Origin: DASUBV01 sp035763085
GTDB lineage: Bacteria; Actinomycetota; Actinomycetes; Streptosporangiales; Streptosporangiaceae
Assembly: GCA_035763085.1 (NCBI GenBank)
Contig: DASUBV010000379.1
Span: 1 to 15,266, forward strand
Direction of reading: 5' to 3'
Length of the DNA: 15,266 bases
The notes beneath the pieces were generated by a model. The model searched no databases. It was not told the origin of the DNA and saw nothing but the letters and a program-made list of their open reading frames with translations. The position numbers and the translations under genes were made by a program. Positions 14,601 through 15,266 of this stretch are shown here, one piece after another (position 1 is the stretch's first letter; each line of letters starts with the position of its first letter).

Positions 14601-15266
14601 GCCCACCTCAGCATCAAGCCGGCCACGGTCCCGTTCCCTGATGTGCGCCGTCTCATCGCGGCGTCGTGCCTCCTCGCGCATCTGCTCAAGCCGCTCGGCA
14701 TCCCGCATGGCAGGGTCGCGCTGCAGCACCGTGCGCCTGCTCTCCAGCTGGACGCGCTGCTGCTCAAGCTCACTGAGCTCATGGCGGGCCGACTGCAACT
14801 GCGACTCTGCAGCCGCCAGCGCCTCCTCGGCCGCGACGAGATCCCGGCCAAGCTGCTCATAGCGACTGTGCGCCTGCCGCGGCCCGGCCGCCTTGCGCTT
14901 GGCCGCGATCATCGCGTACCTGCGGTAGTAGCGCAGGAAGTCGTCTGCTGCCTGCCGGGCTTCGTTCAGTGCCCGCAGCGTGTCGCGTTCCTCATCCAGC
15001 CCGCGGAAAGCGTCCGCCACCGTGGTCACCAGGGCCGGGCTGAGCGGCGGCAGCGCCTCGGTGAGCGCGCGGGAGAGCTGCCGCTCGTCCGGCTTCTTGG
15101 ACAGCTGCGGCTGCCGGACCTGGATCAGCAGGTTGATCAGCGCCTCGTAGCGACGCTCGCCGAGCCCGAACAGGGCCTCATCGACTGCCCGCCGGTAATC
15201 CGCGGCCCGGTCGTAGACCAGCCCGTGCCCGGCGATCTCGTCGCGGAGCTTCTCCCTGGTGAGCGG
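11664..15266 (-). CDS. jetC: JetC-type SMC-like ATPase of a type III Wadjet system (TIGR02680), N-terminus beyond edge
   Basis: An open frame runs from the right edge to the TGA at 11664-11666 and encodes 1200 residues; TIGR02680 proteins are roughly 1,350, so about 150 N-terminal residues including Walker A lie outside. The family segment YEALINLLIQ...QLSKKPDERQLS is visible at the right end (residues about 38-66). Long Ala/Glu/Arg coiled-coil arms (roughly 100-430 and 580-900) flank a central globular hinge-like insert (about 430-585; nucleotides 13500-13920). The ATPase head closes with YRRWHDFAIQRY, the ABC signature SGGER (1089-1093) and Walker B LIALDEAFAGVDDD (1120-1133; Asp1124, Glu1125). 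JetC is the DNA-translocating motor of the anti-plasmid complex. The frame is intact with no stop. Confidence 0.92.
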   Translation of the reverse strand, partial: PLTREKLRDEIAGHGLVYDRAADYRRAVDEALFGLGERRYEALINLLIQVRQPQLSKKPDERQLSRALTEALPPLSPALVTTVADAFRGLDEERDTLRALNEARQAADDFLRYYRRYAMIAAKRKAAGPRQAHSRYEQLGRDLVAAEEALAAAESQLQSARHELSELEQQRVQLESRRTVLQRDPAMRDAERLEQMREEARRRDETAHIRERDRGRLDAEVGTRSARADQAAARAGAAQSALDAAMRLADQAAGTARCLTDHHAAAGSWQQDLGRARRETKAAADRREQAVGQLERLLAAAGERRTALRAARAEADRVTAEIQAAADRIATAEHAAAQCSGELASAYRRYLGGLAELRIADPDALVDALEAWAVTADGPNPAIAAIDDAARAAGSELGRLEAGLSARRASHAERAAELSGEIDRLRAGGHDGPPAPHTRAPGVRDDRPGAPLWKVTDFAAGLAPGDRAGIEAALEAAGILDAWVTPGGDLVRGDVAVVSGLAPVSGPSCASVLIPAIDPDDPQARLLSDDSVRAALSAIGLGRSSGETSGQAETWVSADGRWANGLLSGGWGKDSAGYIGEGAREAARRARIERLLGERQREQEAIAGLDVALAAASSRRERLAAEHRTVPPDAAVREAHTVAAAERRREGELREQYDRAVSLCQQREKELDAAVLRADEFARDVALPADPGELAEVRSGVAAYRLALAGLWPCAEGWQAAARASGEAAAEVADSQERLDEATSAAAAAREDAAAAREAYDTLRETAGAAVDELNQKLEQVQRDLDRRRSAEQAARAVEQTALEDRGKAQGAQDRLTGEIDEATRARDTAVAEFQSFADTGLLGVALPALEIPDTRQPWLATPAVLMARAVNAELESVDDADGPWDRIQKRVTEEHKLLGDAMARHGHSAGLTLRDGIIVVDVIFQGRSHDVPGLAAALSDEAEQRARLLSAREQEILENHLLNEVAGSMHELMTAAEAEVRAMNDELESRPTSTGMKLRLIWRQARDAPDGLDQVRHKLRQTIDAWSASDRATVGAFLQQRIAAEHSSNPAAGWAEALTVALDYRRWHDFAIQRYQDGQWRPAAGPASGGERALAASVPLFAAASAHYKSAANPNAPRLIALDEAFAGVDDDSRAKCLGLLATFDMDVVMTSEREWGCYPQVPGLAICQLARQDGIDAVLVTPWRWDGRERRLAGRAAT

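Noticed and set aside
1..15266. tRNA, rRNA or CRISPR arrays
   Set aside because: No cloverleaf-like segments, rRNA signatures or regularly spaced direct repeats were seen on either strand.

Overview
The window is high-GC DNA with GC-rich third codon positions, densely packed genes, GTG starts and a Gram-positive actinobacterial gene set (QcrB-type cytochrome b with the PDWY motif, a DUF2399/TIGR02680 pair, HisN-like phosphatase). It is most likely chromosomal DNA of an actinomycete; nothing allows a genus to be named.

Left part (1-3210): mostly decayed or accessory material. The end of an unknown ORF at the left edge is followed by what looks like the C-terminal scrap of a transposon recombinase, fused in frame to an N-terminally truncated and frameshifted SAM-dependent methyltransferase. 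Then come an unrecognised small protein (709-1215, + strand) that overlaps the convergent inositol-monophosphatase/histidinol-phosphatase gene (1120-1929, - strand), and a Cof-type HAD phosphatase (2201-3046, + strand). Just after it, 3083-3226 encodes a degenerate coiled peptide resembling the end of DUF6262 proteins, which usually accompany such recombinases. The two scraps suggest an old transposon scar.

Middle part (3212-6868): a metallo-beta-lactamase-fold hydrolase and an aldo/keto reductase run leftward as a probable operon. They diverge from a LysR regulator across a 120-bp region that holds a perfect 13-bp palindrome. A small VOC (glyoxalase-like) protein follows and converges on the cytochrome gene, the two stop codons sharing one CTAG.

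Right-middle part (6865-10391): an orphan QcrB-like cytochrome b (no Rieske or cytochrome c gene beside it) has Gln at both positions that normally ligate the second heme b. Its 291-bp upstream region holds a consensus-quality CRP/GlxR-type operator, GTGTGA-N6-TCACAC. Rightward from there lie an adenosine-deaminase-family enzyme with an altered ribose-contact residue and a MOSC-domain protein.

Right end (10414-15266, - strand): jetD and most of jetC of a type III Wadjet (SMC-like, anti-plasmid) defence system, joined by a GTGA start/stop overlap. The N-terminus of jetC, and by the usual gene order jetA and jetB, should lie beyond the right edge. The most unusual signals are the cytochrome b with its apparently missing heme site together with its operator, the deaminase substitution and the composite pseudogene at the left edge.
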